Shown here: piece by piece, positions 1 to 13,500 of the stretch | Position numbering within the stretch: position 1 is the stretch's first letter | Layout of the letters: each line of letters begins with the position of its first letter | From: Onchocerca volvulus | Lineage: Eukaryota > Nematoda > Chromadorea > Rhabditida > Onchocercidae | Assembly (NCBI GenBank): GCA_000499405.2 | Contig: HG738137.1 | Span: forward strand, 21,104,603 to 21,168,602 | Length of the DNA stretch: 64,000 nucleotides | Reading direction: 5' to 3' | Made by a program: the position numbers and the translations under genes | The notes under the pieces: generated by a model | Databases searched by the model: none | What the model was told of the DNA's origin: nothing | What the model saw: the letters and a program-made list of their open reading frames with translations, nothing else

Positions 1-1069
1 GCCAAGTCGTATAGTTGAATTCGAAAATTTATAATTGGCTTCGAACCATGATCGAGACTCGCGTGTAATCTGAATGCTTGAATTAGTACGTGTACTAAAC
101 TTAAGTTTATGCATGAAAGTTTTTGGAACTGTTTTATTATACTAAAGCTTAAAAACTGTCACTAATATTCAGAATTGCCGTGATTAAGTATAGACATAAT
201 TTATTTTAAAAACAGCTTGTGTTCTACTTTAATATTGGGTATTTTTAAAAAATAACGCCTTATTTCTTATATGAATCCGAAGAAAATAGGTTTTGCTTTT
301 ACTGAAAACAATCTTCTCAGTCAGCTTTTCTTTTTTTAAGAAACTATTTGGTTTTAATAAGAAATCAAAATTTATTAAATTTTTTTAAGACTTCATTAAA
401 TTCCTAATTTTCTATTAAAATGTTTTAACATTACATCGATGCATCCAATTGGTACAGCTTCCAAGCAACGAATTTCTCCTAGTTAGATTTCCCCTTCCAT
501 TGTAATAAACGACTTCAATTTTTCGTATTCATCTATAATTATCGTGGTTCGATGCTATCATAGTGTCCTATCGACATCATCTTGCCAATGGCAGACCAAA
601 CGGGTCAGGGCAGTTTGTTTCAAATATATTGAATGCTTATTTGGCAATGATGGCGAGTTATTTAAAAATTTTTTTGAGAATTCGAACTTCCGTATATCTC
701 TTATAAGAGAAAGAAAGGAAGAGGAGGATGAGGAGAGGAGAAAAGACGAGGAGTTGAGTGATTCGGAATGTTTCGAGTCGAGTATTCTGTATATTTTTCA
801 TTGTCATATTTTACAAGATCTCAAAGTAACTAATCTTTGTTTATTCAGAAACTCATTCCTCTGTCTCATTATCATATTTTCTTTCAATTATTTTTAAGTA
901 TTCTATTAACATCAATGTCCTTTGTTAATGGTAATTTCTTATTTGATTGATTCAATAAATGGTCGAACAAATAGTCTTGGAATCGACCCAAGAAAATTTC
1001 TGAACGATATTTTTCTTTTAATTGATTTTTTATCAACTCTTCCAATAACTTGATTGTAGATTATTTTCA
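1..1069. other. AT-rich region upstream of the Utp21 gene; no gene seen
   Basis: No exon chain or recognisable protein is visible on either strand. A 117-codon open frame on the + strand (544-897) has an acidic, arginine-rich middle and no family resemblance; it is more likely chance. The last part presumably holds the promoter and 5' leader of the downstream gene. Confidence 0.5.
1058..1069 (+). promoter_or_regulatory. Possible trans-splice acceptor and leader before Utp21 ATG
   Basis: A TTGATTGTAG acceptor-like site ends at 1059, only ten bases before the ATG at 1070. Such short leaders behind an AG are typical of SL trans-spliced nematode genes. Inference only: no transcript is available. 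Confidence 0.35.
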
Positions 1070-4000
1070 ATGGAACGTCAACAGAGCCGTTTATTTGTAC
1101 CATATAAGGCAGTTGGTGAAGTTTGTTCATCAGTTCCACCCGCTTTTCGGGTACTTCCAAGGAAACGGAATGAAACTTACATCATTTGTGCCGTTGATAA
1201 TGTTGTAATACAATACCTCTGCGAAAATTTACGGGTGATATCAGTCAGTAATGTCTTACCGGCTCGAATTAACCGAGTTGCTGCCGATTCTCATTATATT
1301 TATGCTGCTATTGGGACAAGAATAGCCGTTTTATATTTAGCCAGGTATTTGAATTCAAGTTCAAAATACTTCATTATTTTATTCATAGAAGTCTATTTTA
1401 ATTCAAGCATAAGATGCACATGAAAGTTCAGGTATTATTCAAGCATAAGATACACATGAAAGTTCAGGTAGTTCAGGTATTACCATTCATTTTTCAAAAT
1501 AGAATTGTTTTTGTATTCTTTTTGTTTTGCTTTTTAAATTTCGTCTTCAGTACTTGTGTGAGAGATTCTGGATAATCAAAACTAATTTTAGGCAAATTAA
1601 ACGATGGTTAAAAATATCTGATGATGTGCGTTGGCTTCTTCCATTTGGCGACATTCTGGTAGTTGTGGACGTGAAAAGTTCGATCCATGTGATGGATGTT
1701 GAAACTGGTGACGAATTGGTGCTGATTGAAACATCCGGACAGTTCGATTGTTCAGCAATTACTCATCCAGCTACTTATCTTAATAAAGTGCTGCTGGGAT
1801 CCAGACAAGGTCGGTTTGAATTCTTTAAAGAGTCCTTTAATTCGTCAAATTATATTTTTGCAAAATAATTTTCCAATAAGGATATCATGAATTCGAAATT
1901 CATGTTGGACGGTTTTGAATGCCTAGTTTCCTTCTACAATAATTTGATTTAATCCAGTATTCTTTTAAGGGACTTTACGTATTATTAACATCAAAACTGG
2001 CAAACTAATTCATGAATTTGGAAAAATATTCGAATCGGAAATAATGGTTCTTGAACAGTCACCAGCTATAGATATCGTCGCTGTTGGATTAAAAAATGGT
2101 CAGATTATACTGCATAATATTAAATTTGACGAAATGTTACAGATGTATATGCAGGATGCACCAGTAACATCAATTTCATTTAGGTTCCTATTCTTTTCGA
2201 ATTTTCAACTTATGATTTGCGAGAATATTTGTAGCCTCTCTAAAATTATTTGACTTTGATATTGTTTCTTTGTTTCAGCATCAAATTCGACATGCATCAA
2301 CAAGTTTGCATGAGTAATTTCTTCAAGTTTCAATTTGTAAAGTACCTGTATTGAAATTTTTATTATTTTTGGAATTTTAGGACAGATGGCGAAGAGACAA
2401 TGACTACAGCATCGGAGAACGGAACATTGGCAATCTGGAATTTGAACAAACGTTCCCTATTGGGACAATTGCCTAATGCACATCACGGCTCCATAACAGG
2501 GATATATTACGTTAATGGGGAGCCGTTAATGGTTTCAGCAGGAACTGATAACGCGTTAAAAACTTGGATTAATGACATGGGCGATGGCATGCCCAGGCAA
2601 TTAGTTTTGCTTGATGGACATCATAAACCGATTACGGCAGTGAAATTTATCGATAACGAAATGTAAATTTTGATGTTTTGATCTCATATAATTTTTCTGT
2701 CTTATATTTTCTGACTTTTCTCATTAGAAAGGAGGCATTTGCAATATGTTTAAAGAAATATGTTATTAATCATATGATTTGTATTTTCAATAGAAGTCAG
2801 TTTTCGTTTTATTTTATAGTTTTGGCTGTCATTTAAGAATTTTGCAGAACAAAATGTTTTTTTTTTTTTAATTTATAGATTTTTAGCATCAATAAAATCA
2901 TTAAATTTTAGTATCCTTACATCTGGTTTGGATGGTTCTGTGAGAACAGTCTCAATATCACGTGATACGCACAGACAGAAATTAGGAATTGCTGGTATTA
3001 TGTCCAAGTAATTTTTGTTTATCCTTGTTTTCCATTTACTTTTAAATATATTTCATTACCTTATTCATTATATTCATGTTATTTAATACACTTTCTTTAA
3101 TTCTATAGAACGAAAGCGAAAAAGAAGAAGCGTGATATTGAGAGTATCAAATTGAAGCCAGTGATTGAAATGGACGTAGGATTAGCTCGAGAAGCTGCTT
3201 GGGATAATGTTATGTGCCGTCATATTGATACAGCCCCAGTGACGACATGGACCACAAGAAAACAAGCCTTAGGAACATATCGCGTTTGTTTGCTTAAGAT
3301 TTATTGTTCATTTTGGTATTTTGTATAATGTTATGAATTTTTCAGTTCGTATAATTTGATTTTGAAATTTGTCATTGTTATAATCTTTTTACAAAAAGTA
3401 TTAATTTTAAGCGAAGCATCAATGAATTCAAAATATTCCTTCTAAAATTCGTTTTTTTCCAGCTGCTTCATAAGAGATTCCTGACTAAACCACATCTTGT
3501 ATCTGCTTGCGCGTCAGCAATATGCATCTCATCATGTGGTAATTTCGGTTTAGTTGGATATACAACTGGTCACATTGATTGCTTCAATTTGCAGAGCGGG
3601 CATCACAGAAAAACTTTCTTTTGTAGTAAAAAAGACGAAAAAGCTCATCAGTCTACTGTTTGGGGATTAGCACTTGACATGTTCAACAGGCAACTCGTAA
3701 GTGAAAAATATTTTGATTATTGTCGTTGTAGTTTCTTTAAAAATTGAAAATACTTCTTAAATAAATATTTAATACAATTCTTTGCACTTTTCTTTTTTAT
3801 TACAAGTAAGCGATGCAGTAATGCATGTGACATCCAATTTATTGTTGTGAATGAATTTTTATATTTGAAGATCTCAGCTGAACATGATGGACTTATTCGA
3901 TTTTGGGATTTTCGCAACACAAAGTTGGTGGCCGAAATGAAAGTTCCATCACCAGTTTTACGATTTTGTATGAGTGACAATAGCTCTCTGTTAGCCCTTG

Positions 4001-5997
4001 GTGTAGGAAATGGTTCAATTGGTGTGATAGACACTGTATGCCGAAAAATTGTTAGAATTATGAATAAAGCCCATCGATCATCCTTTACCGCTTTAGAATT
4101 TTCACCTGATGGTAAATGGCTTGTCAGTGCTGATGATGAGGGCTTTATTAAAGTTCGTTTTTCTTTATTTTACTGAAACTTTCACTTTTATATTTTATTT
4201 TGAAAATTTAAAATATCAAATATTTTACTTCGTAATGTTTTACTTCATTGTTTTATTATCAGTATCAGTTATGATGTTTTAGGTTTGGGATCTTATTACA
4301 AATAGCCTGATTGATGTTATGAAGTGTGAAATGTATTGCGTATCATTTTGCTTTTCACCAAGTGGAGAATATTTGGCTACGTGTCATCATGAACAAAAGA
4401 GCATATACATCTGGGCTAACAAAGCATGGTTTACTGCTATGAATGCTTTAAAAGCACTACCATTGGATTATATCCCCAAGAATTCTATAGCTTTACCTGT
4501 GCGAAGGTATGCTTATTACTAAGTAAACCACTAAAGTAGAATATATGCAGTAATAAACAAAATCAAATGGAAAATAATTATTGCGCGATAAAATTTCAAA
4601 CATAAGAGGATTGCTATTGAAGGAGTAAACAAGTTGTTTCTTTTCTAATTATAAATGTTTTGAATAGCAAATTATTAATGAATCACTGAACTAGAATAGA
4701 TTTTAGAAGTATATTAAAAGGCTTTCTCTTTTAGGGATTTAGAAGATGAAATGCAATGTTCAGTAGAAGAGGCTGAAGAGCCTATGGAAATTAATTGTGA
4801 AAGCATACAAAAAGTGGAGCAGGTAATGTTGAGTTTTCACAAAAATTAGTGGTACTTTTTGATGTGTGCGTTATCTGAATTTTGAAAATTCAAACGAAGT
4901 CGTCAGAATTGAATGGAAATTTCCAAAAAAGTTTAGAATGAAAAATTGTAGGAAGTTTTATTTTTTATTACATACAATAATAATAAATAAGTTAAGGTTG
5001 AAAGCCTTGTAACTTTATCCGGCTTGGCACCTTCACGCTGGATGAATCTGCCATATTTGGATGTAATTCGGGAACGAAATAAATTAATTGAACCAGCACG
5101 GAAACCAAAAACTGCACCATTTTTCTTACCAGCAGTGTCGACACTTGATGGTTTCGAGTTTGAAAAAATGACCGGTAATGATGATGATGTAGAGCGACGC
5201 AATGTACTGATGGCGAAACGAAATGTATTAGAGATTGAGTCTGCTTTCGCGCAAACTTTATTACAGTAAAATTTCCCTATTTTCCAAGAGCTGCGTAAAC
5301 TGTTCACTTATTGCATTTATACCTATCGGATGTGTTAGACTAACTTTTTATAAAAAATTGTTATTATATTTTAACTTAAATATTACAAAAAGCTAGCAAG
5401 TAAGCAGGAATTCAAACAGTTGTCTTGTTTGCAGGGCTTCGGAGGATGCTGATTTCATCACTGTATTTGAATCTTTGAAGTGGATGAGTATCTCCGCGAT
5501 AGATTTTCAAATTCACATACTACCAGAAAGGGTAAGTTACGATTTTTCGCATGTTTTATGCAAATTTAAATCATCCACTTGTTTTCAAGATTTCGAGGGA
5601 TAATTGTTTCATCATCCCAAATTTAAATAGAATTAATTAAATGCAGCTCTAAACAGGAATTTTAAGTTAAGGTGAGTGTGAAAACTGCAACTTCCTATTT
5701 ATGATAGGGACTATATTTATTGGTCTATGAATTTCATTTCAGGCTCTGAGCAGTTTTTTGAAAATGCTTCTCATAGTTCTCAGGAATCATCGCGATTTTG
5801 AACTTGTCCAAGCCTATTTAGCTGCTTTCTTGAATATCAATCGGAACAAGCTTTGGGTTAACTGTACCAAAGATGATGATTTGAGTAAGACATTGGGCAA
5901 ATTAAATGATGAACTAAAGAAGAGCTGGGAAGAAATTGATCGATTGATACTTCAAAATGCTTCTTTGTTGCAGTGGATAAAAACTGCTTTATTATAG
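1070..5997 (+). CDS. Utp21/WDR36-like small-subunit processome WD40 protein
   Basis: A 902-residue WD40 protein orthologous to human WDR36 and yeast Utp21, a U3 snoRNP/SSU-processome subunit needed for 18S rRNA maturation in the nucleolus (known for the family). Proposed exons: 1070-1344, 1592-1809, 1970-2183, 2381-2662, 2912-3007, 3109-3283, 3463-3696, 3871-4152, 4283-4506, 4735-4822, 4997-5265, 5435-5531, 5743-5997. They sum to 903 codons and every junction phase agrees. Conserved stretches include HPATYLNKVLLGS, VWGLALDMFNRQL, LEFSPDGKWLVSA and LPLDYIP. The Utp21-specific C-terminal part follows the WD repeats (WMNLPYLDVI, then RDFELVQAYLAAFL). Length matches the roughly 900-950 residues usual for the family. 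A lysine-rich linker (about residues 363-370) follows the fifth exon. Confidence 0.96.
1401..1470. repeat. Two-copy 36-base tandem repeat in Utp21 intron 1
   Basis: A unit beginning ATTCAAGCATAAGAT at 1401 recurs at 1437 with one substitution (TGCACA versus TACACA), followed by a short extra GTTCAGGTA echo. It lies wholly inside the first intron (1345-1591). Confidence 0.85.
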
Positions 5998-6471
5998 CAG
6001 TCCTATTATAAAAATTTTATTACAGAAGTCAAATTTAATTGTTATCATTCTTGTTATTGTTGAATCTGTTGTAAATATATTGGATACTTATTAGTACTTT
6101 TCCGGATATTATACTTTTTTCGTTCGTTACTCATGAATAATATTGAATTATATATAAAATAAAATAACATTTTTAACTTTTTACATTTGTTTTATTTTAT
6201 TGCTGCATATGTTATTTGCAACTCTTCTTGGAAATCTTTGCGAACATGTTTTGAATTTTTTAGCATGAACTATATTTTTATCTGGTCCCAAAATAGTTCC
6301 ATTTATATTACAGGAATAGATCAAGTGTCAAGAGAAGAATTCCTGATCTTTGTCTAATATCTCTAGTTTAGCGTTAGATGATTCATGTAATAAATTAATC
6401 GATTTTAGGTATATAGAGCTTTATTTTAAAGCCTCATCGTTTACAGACAAAAATATATTTAAAAAAGTTAT
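5998..6471. other. Spacer between Utp21 and ABCF1, same strand
   Basis: About 475 bases with no coding signal. It holds the Utp21 3' end (AATAAA at 6158-6163) and a TTTACAG acceptor-like site about 25 bases before the ABCF1 ATG. The spacing is wider than the roughly 100-300 bases usual between genes in a nematode operon, so joint transcription is possible but unproven. Confidence 0.5.
6158..6163 (+). terminator. Candidate poly(A) signal of the Utp21 gene
   Basis: AATAAA occurs about 160 bases after the TAG stop at 5995-5997. The region is AT-rich, so this hexamer alone is weak evidence. Confidence 0.4.
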
Positions 6472-9400
6472 ATGGATGGTGAAGTGACGATGATGTTAAG
6501 TGGTAAGTTTTTGTTTGCTTCCTACAGATCGTGCGATTGAATGGGGGAATTATTGTCTATAGATTTAGTTGCTTTTACTTTTATGTTAATCGATTTCTAT
6601 TTTATAAATCAATTTATTCCTCTAGCGCGCTGAGTTTTGTTTTTTTATTCAAGTCTCGGAATAGATTTTAGTTGCTGCTATGAACATTCAGTTTTTTCAT
6701 TCCAGACGAGAAAATTGAGAAGAAGCTCAGCAGAAAAGAATTGAAAAAGCTACAAAGAAAAGCAGAATATGAGCGTGAGATTAAAGAAATGGGTGGTGTG
6801 ATTGAAAATCGAGAAGAAAAAGAAGCAGTTGAAAAAAGGGGTTCTCTTTCCACATTTTTCACACAAAAGAAATAAATATAGAAATAGATATACTGAATTT
6901 CAAATAATAAACGAATGTGCACTCCGATGCACTAAATTTTTATTTGCTGTTTCTTGTAAATATATCCAAAAAATGTTTAGAAAACAGTGGAATTGGGTCG
7001 GGTGCGGAACTTGGGCAGCAATTTTCCGTCTCACAACAAGCGAAGTCCTCTGGACAGCGAAATCAGCTTGAAAATGCTATTGACATTAAAGTTGGTATGA
7101 TATGAAAAAAAATTTTAATTCTTTGTTTTTTCCGATTGAATTGAAAGGTGCACTGCACAAAAAAAGAAAAAGAAAAACATAATTTCAATTTAAGCTGTTA
7201 GTTTGAATAAACATTTGTTTCTTTATTCCAAGTTCTGAGCTTGACGTGAAAGATATGCAAGAAACTAGCATACATTTGCGTTGAAATAAGCAATTGTGCT
7301 ACTAGTTTTAAGTAAACACTTATTACAGGTGGAGAACTTCGATATTGCAGCTCAAGGACGAGTTTTGTTTCACAAAGCTGAGTTAACAATAGCTTTCGGT
7401 AGACGTTATGGTCTTGTTGGTCCGAATGGGTATGCTATAAAAGTTCTTTAAATTTTCATGACATTCATGTTTTCATCTCTAGGATTGTTTCACTATTTTC
7501 AGAATGGGCAAAACTACACTTTTGAAACACATTGCGGCCAGGAGATTAGATATTCCACCAAATATTGATCTTCTTTATTGCGAACAAGGTATGTTACAGA
7601 ATAAATTTAATGTTGTTTTTATGATTTCAGTTTCTATAGGAATTTTATAAATCTATGACTGCTTGCATTGAAATAGCATCATATTATTAATTCTGCTAAT
7701 TTCAGAAATTGAAGTTGATAGTACTCGGGCTATTGATGCTGTTGTTAAATCAGACAAACATCGCTTGGCTTTGATAGAGAAAGAGGCGCAATTGACAAAG
7801 AAGTTAGAAGAAGGCGATATTTCAATTGGCGAGCATCTAAAAGAGGTAGATATAATTGAAGCTGCAACTATGAATGTAGTGCGATTAGTTTGTTATGATC
7901 AATAGAAATATTATTGTCCTTGCAAATAAAATAATCAAAATCCTAAATTTCCTGCTAAATTAATTGTAATATCAGCTTTTGTTCAATAATCTCCAGAATG
8001 CAAAATATATCAGGTCACTGATGAACTGAAGAATATAAATGCAGATGCAGCGGAACCAAAAGCGCGCCGAATATTGGCTGGTCTCGGCTTCACAAAAACT
8101 ATGCAAGAAAAAGTCTGCTTTTTTATCCATTCAGTACGCATATATTGTAAGTTTTCCATCAAATCTTCATTTTAATTTTTTAGCCAGTTGAAGCTTTTTC
8201 GGGTGGTTGGCGTATGCGTATTTCATTAGCCCGAGCTCTTTTCCTGGAACCAACGTTGTTGATGCTTGATGAACCAACCAATCATCTTGATTTGAATGCT
8301 GTCATTTGGCTCGATAAGTTAGTTTGAAATTTCCATGGGTCATCTTGCGGATTATTTTCATGAATTTTTTCATTATACTGAGATGTGAGTAAATTGAGCC
8401 ATTCTTCACTCTATTCGTTTCAAAGTAGCTTTAATTAATAACTTTTAGGTATATTTAAATTAACCTAACTCCAAATTCGCTATCGAAGATCTTTTATTGC
8501 AGCTATTTACAAACATGGAAAAAGACCTTATTGATTGTTTCACATGACCAGGGTTTTCTGGACAATGTGTGCACAGATATTATCGATTTGCAGAATCAGA
8601 AATTGTTTTACTATAAAGGCAATTATTGTAAGTCCGAAATTTCTGGTTTCTGTGTGCTGATTTGCGCGAGACTGTATTATTAATAATCAGAAAAACTATT
8701 AAGTAAAATGCAAAACGAGAAAGTTAGCAAAGGCAAAAAAAGGTCCACACTGTAGATTTTAAGACAGTTTATGTGTTTTGTCAGTCTAAAAAGAATATTA
8801 GTTTAATCTTTCGAAATATTTTGTAGCTGCTTTCAAGAAAATGAAGGATCAGAAGATGAGGGAACACATGAAAGCTTTCGAAGCTCAGCAGAAACAACTA
8901 GCTGCGATGAAGAAAAGTGGCAAAAGTTCAAAACAAGCTGTTGAAGAAATGAAAAATCGATTACAAAACAAGCAAAATAAAGTTAATAAAAGCAAAAGAA
9001 ATTCTACTACTATGATTGATGAAGGTAATTTTCATGAGATGATTGCACTAATCTCATCCGACTTTCAACGAGAAAGGAGCTCATGATGTTATTCTTTTTA
9101 TTACTTGGCTTGATTTATTCGTTTAGATATTTGAATTTGTTCAGTAATGCATTCCGACGCATGCTGTTTGTTTCAGCTAATGCAACACAAGTAGAATTAT
9201 TAGAAAAAATTAAGGAATATAATGTGAAATTTGTTCTTCCGGATCCTACAAAATTGCCACCTCCAGTGCTTGGATTACACGGTAAAAATTTCTAATAAAT
9301 AGTATTAATTTTTTTGACTTTAATGATTTAGTGCAGAAAAAATTGGTGTTGTATTAACTAATTCTATAATAATTTGTTTCCATCTTTTTGTTTGTTCTTT

Positions 9401-11207
9401 TTTATTTAATCCTTTTTCAAACCAGTATTTTATAGGTGTAACATTTGGCTACAAAGACCAAATATTATTTAAAAACCTTGACTTTGGCGTAGATATGGAT
9501 TCTCGTATTGCGATTGTGGGACCCAATGGTGTTGGAAAATCAACATTATTGAAGTTATTGGCTGGCAAAATTGAGCCTGTAAGTACTTAAAAATTTTACA
9601 GTACTGCAATAAATCTTAAGCAAAAATTACGAATTTTTAAATTTTCAAAAGAGTTTTTAGATGTTTGATTAAGGTTTAAAGACTCGTGTCGGAACCGAAT
9701 GAAACTGAGTTGATTGTCAAAGAATCCTAATGAAGTAAATGATAGTTTTTTTTTTTTGAATAAAGATATTTGGGATTTAGCAACACGGTGAACTCCGAAA
9801 GCACAGACAGCTACGCATAGGATGGTTCGACCAGCATGCCAATGAAGTATTGAATGGAGAACAAACTTCAGTCGAATATCTTTTCACTAAATTTCGGATC
9901 GATTATCAGGTTAAATTTTAGATTGGTTTTTAAGGAAATTTAAAAAGTGTTCATCTCTAGTTCCATCTGTATATCCTTTAATTATTTATTTTTCTTTATG
10001 TTGAATTATGTATTTGTTTGTGACTGTAAAAAATATATGATTTACTGCTTAAAGAACTCATCACCCTGAGACATTGTTTCTGTAATTTATTACAGGATGC
10101 GAGAAAACGACTTGGTACAGTAGGTCTTCCTAGCTCCACACACACCGTAAAAATAAAAGATTTATCTGGTGGACAGAAATCTCGTGTTGCTCTCGCAGAG
10201 TTGGCTTTGGGAGCTCCAGATTTGCTAATATTGGTCATCTTTTTTCGCTGTGTTGTAGATTTTAGTTCCGCAAATAAAAAAGTGACGTAGGTTAAAATTT
10301 TCTATTGGAGTCAAGTTTAATAGATAAAAGTTTCATCAAGATAAAATATAAAATACAGAAAGGCTAATTTTTTTGGTTCATTTTTGGTTTTTGTCTGACT
10401 CAATCCTATCAGTTCATTACTTGAAATAATTCGAAAATCTTGCTGAAACACCAATTCTGGTCATCTAAGTCGTTACTTTAACTGTTTTATCGACATTTTT
10501 ATATAACAGTGACTCCATTTTACCATCACTATTTCTTTTTTATTTTTCAATCTATCTTGCTGAAACATCGCTGTTTCGCTGATCTTTCATCCTTTGGTTA
10601 ATCTTAATAATTGGGTGTATCTTTACGTCCTACTACATAAGTCAATAAAATAATGAAATTATAAATTATAAGACTGGATGATTTATTACTTACATATGTG
10701 CTGAGGTGCAGCATTGTTTACGACTTATTAATGAACGGAAATATTTTGTTTTAGGATGAACCTACAAATAACCTTGATATTGAATCAATCCATGCATTGG
10801 CAGAAGCAATTGAAAACTTTGGTGGTGGTGTTATAATGGTTACTCACGATGAACGTTTGATCAGGGAAACGAATTGTCAATTATGGATTGTTGAAAACTT
10901 GGTTCGTTGCGGACTGTGTTACCTTTTCCATTCTGTATTCATTTATTAGGATTCTGAACTTAATCTACATTTGTCTTTTTCCCATTTGAATGTGACATAT
11001 TATGGTAAGATATTCTGATATTCAAAATATGTGGACCGATTATCGCTTTATCTCAGTAACTAGATTTAAGGTAAGTATTTAAATATTTATATGATTTATT
11101 GCTAGTTTATATTGCAGGGCATTGCTGAAATTGATGGCGATTTTGAGGATTATAGGAAAGAAATCTTGGAACAACTTGGCGAAACATCAGTGCCACAAGA
11201 ACGATAA
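6472..11207 (+). CDS. abcf-1: ABCF1 (ABC50)-type twin ATP-binding cassette protein
   Basis: A soluble ABC-F ATPase with two nucleotide-binding domains and no membrane segments. Human ABCF1 works with eIF2 and ribosomes in translation initiation (family knowledge). Proposed exons: 6472-6502, 6706-6840, 6981-7090, 7329-7429, 7503-7588, 7706-7845, 8014-8112, 8184-8317, 8503-8627, 8827-9024, 9177-9281, 9436-9578, 9781-9909, 10096-10233, 10755-10901, 11118-11207; they sum to 637 codons (636 residues) with consistent phases. Domain 1: Walker A GPNGMGKTT, signature FSGGW, Walker [12 protein letters not shown], then SHDQGFLD. The ABC-F linker ([15 protein letters not shown] onward) is present. Domain 2: Walker [10 protein letters not shown], signature LSGGQ, Walker B LILDEPTNNL. 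The end ([18 protein letters not shown]) closely matches human ABCF1. The N-terminal basic region is far shorter than in the 845-residue human protein. Confidence 0.97.
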
Positions 11208-13500
11208 ATTAATTAACTTAGATGTCACTTGAAGAATTGCTAGTTTTTGTGAGAGAAATTCTGTTTTCAATTTTCATATTTTATTGACTTGATTGATTCT
11301 CAGTTTTCATGAATCAGATAATACGTTTTTTGCCTGATCCAAATTATTAGTTTCAATCCATTGTTGACTAATCTTTATTATTTATTACTTTTCTGGCACT
11401 CGTCCTAATTCTATAATATTTTCAAAAAGTATAGCGAAGTGCATTAGTAGTTCCTGCCAAGATTTTTCTATTTTTTCTCAGTAAGCTAGCTATTCAATTT
11501 TTTGTTCATTTGGAAATAGAAATAAAATACTTTTTGTCCTTCTACTAACAAGTTGTATTTGTATCACAACTTCCAAAGACAATCCTTTGCATATCTTTTT
11601 TTCTTTGTTTACTGGTCTTTACAATTGTGGCTCATTAAAATTTTTTTCTTATTTAATAAAATAAAATTCATGTACTTGATCTGGCCTTTAACTTCTTGTA
11701 TCAGTATTAAATCATTTTCAGTGATTTGGTTGAATTTTGAATGATTTAGTTATTCTATTTCAGAAAAAAAAAAAATCATTTTCAAAAGGAAATATCATTG
11801 GGTGATTCGACTTGGCATGGAATTTGAGATTTCTTGTTTGGTTTGAGCGATGTTGGTTGCTGAACTTTTTTTTTTTCGTTATCATCAAACTTTCATTTCA
11901 ATTCCTTCATTTCATTTCGACATTTCCAAAACATGAGAACCTAATAAATGCATTAATAAATCATTCAATAAATTACTAAAAGAGTATTACATACGATTTT
12001 TTTTTACATCACTCAAAAGAATATTACGATAAAACGAAAAAAATTCAGAAAGAAGTATCTTAAACTTGAAAAGAAGATGGGAAATGTGCGAAATGTTTTT
12101 GCTTCCATATCCACCAAAAGAAGTAAAAGGCAAATAATTTAATTTTAAAAGAATGGAGCAGAATGAACAAGATAATTGTTTTAAATGAGATACGATAGAA
12201 CTGGTAGAAAATTGCATAAAAGATTCGGATATTACAAGAACATATAGCTTAGCTCAGATCATTTTGTCTACATAAAGAAGAAAAACAACAAGAAAATACA
12301 GCTGATAATCCTGATAAATTGCTATCCAAAAATTGGAAACAAGTCAAATCTTACTGAGATGCATCGAGTGAAGTTCTACTTCGAACGACGAAATTATGTA
12401 TTTCTGTGATCAATCCAGTCCATTGGTTGCGAAAAAAAAAAATATAATTCTGCAAATTAAAATTCCCAGGAATATAAGAATTTAGCATTGTAATCTATTT
12501 GACCTTAAATTAGAGCTATACAAGGGATCTATGTAAATTTCACACTTTTTACAATTCAACCACCAATCTTTAGATGCACGCCTAACGAAATATTTAAATT
12601 TATTTAGATTCAGTTGAAGTTCCGATTTATTAGAAAGTTTTTAATTTCGCTTAGAATTTTTGAAAACTATCAAAGAATTATAATAGAATAACAAATTTGC
12701 AATCAAGTATATGTTTAATCAATTTTTCGTTTTTTTCCAGATAAATCGACCAATGATTTTACCATCCATTTGATTCCATGTTAATTTGCTGTCTAAAACT
12801 AAAATAATTATTTTAGCACTTAACTTATTATTCAAACAACGAAAATTTACCAAGATAAAATGAAAAGACAAGAAATAATAAAAAGGAATAAAACAATGAG
12901 AAAAACTATTTAGACACCTGACGCGAACACTCAATATAATATATTAAAACTGGTATTTACATTATACGCAATTTTGCTTTGTTTGCCCCCCAATTCTTGA
13001 TTGCGATTGAAGTTATTTTAAATTTAGAACGTTTGAGAAATTCATACCCTTTACAAGTTCAAATTCTCTGTAAAATATTCGTTTTCTAGTACTTTTATAT
13101 TGTAATCTTGTGTGATTCACCGGATTTTCTAAATTTAACTGTTCATTTTCTTGTAAGAAACTACCTGACATTCTATTGTGACCTGGGAGAGAAGTAACGC
13201 ACGGCGAGACATAGTACTGAGATTTTTAAATAAACTAAGAACTACTACTGTTTGTTTATTAACGAAGATTTAATTGAATAGTTTGAAACTGTCATTTTAA
13301 GCCTCTTTCGGGAGAGTGTATGTAGTTATCAATGGTACCTATAACTTATCTTTTTTTCGACTAATTCTTGATATTTATTTTGGTAAAGTTTATTGTGTTT
13401 CCAATATACTTTCACTTTTTTTAAAATCTAATTAAATTCCCAGCAAATTCAAAAATTTTAATTTCGATCTGTTATTCTTTATATTCTACTTTCTCACTCA
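11208..13500. other. Intergenic region between ABCF1 and the RhoGEF 3' end
   Basis: The two flanking genes converge here. The stretch holds their 3' untranslated regions and AT-rich spacer. AATAAA-like signals occur near 11520 (+) and TTTATT near 13255 (AATAAA on the - strand). Open frames at 11553-11744 and 11987-12217 have no splice context or family resemblance. Confidence 0.5.

Noticed and set aside
544..897. 117-codon plus-strand open frame with an acidic, arginine-rich segment upstream of Utp21
   Set aside because: No splice context, no family resemblance, and part of the acidic run comes from a simple GAGGA-rich stretch.
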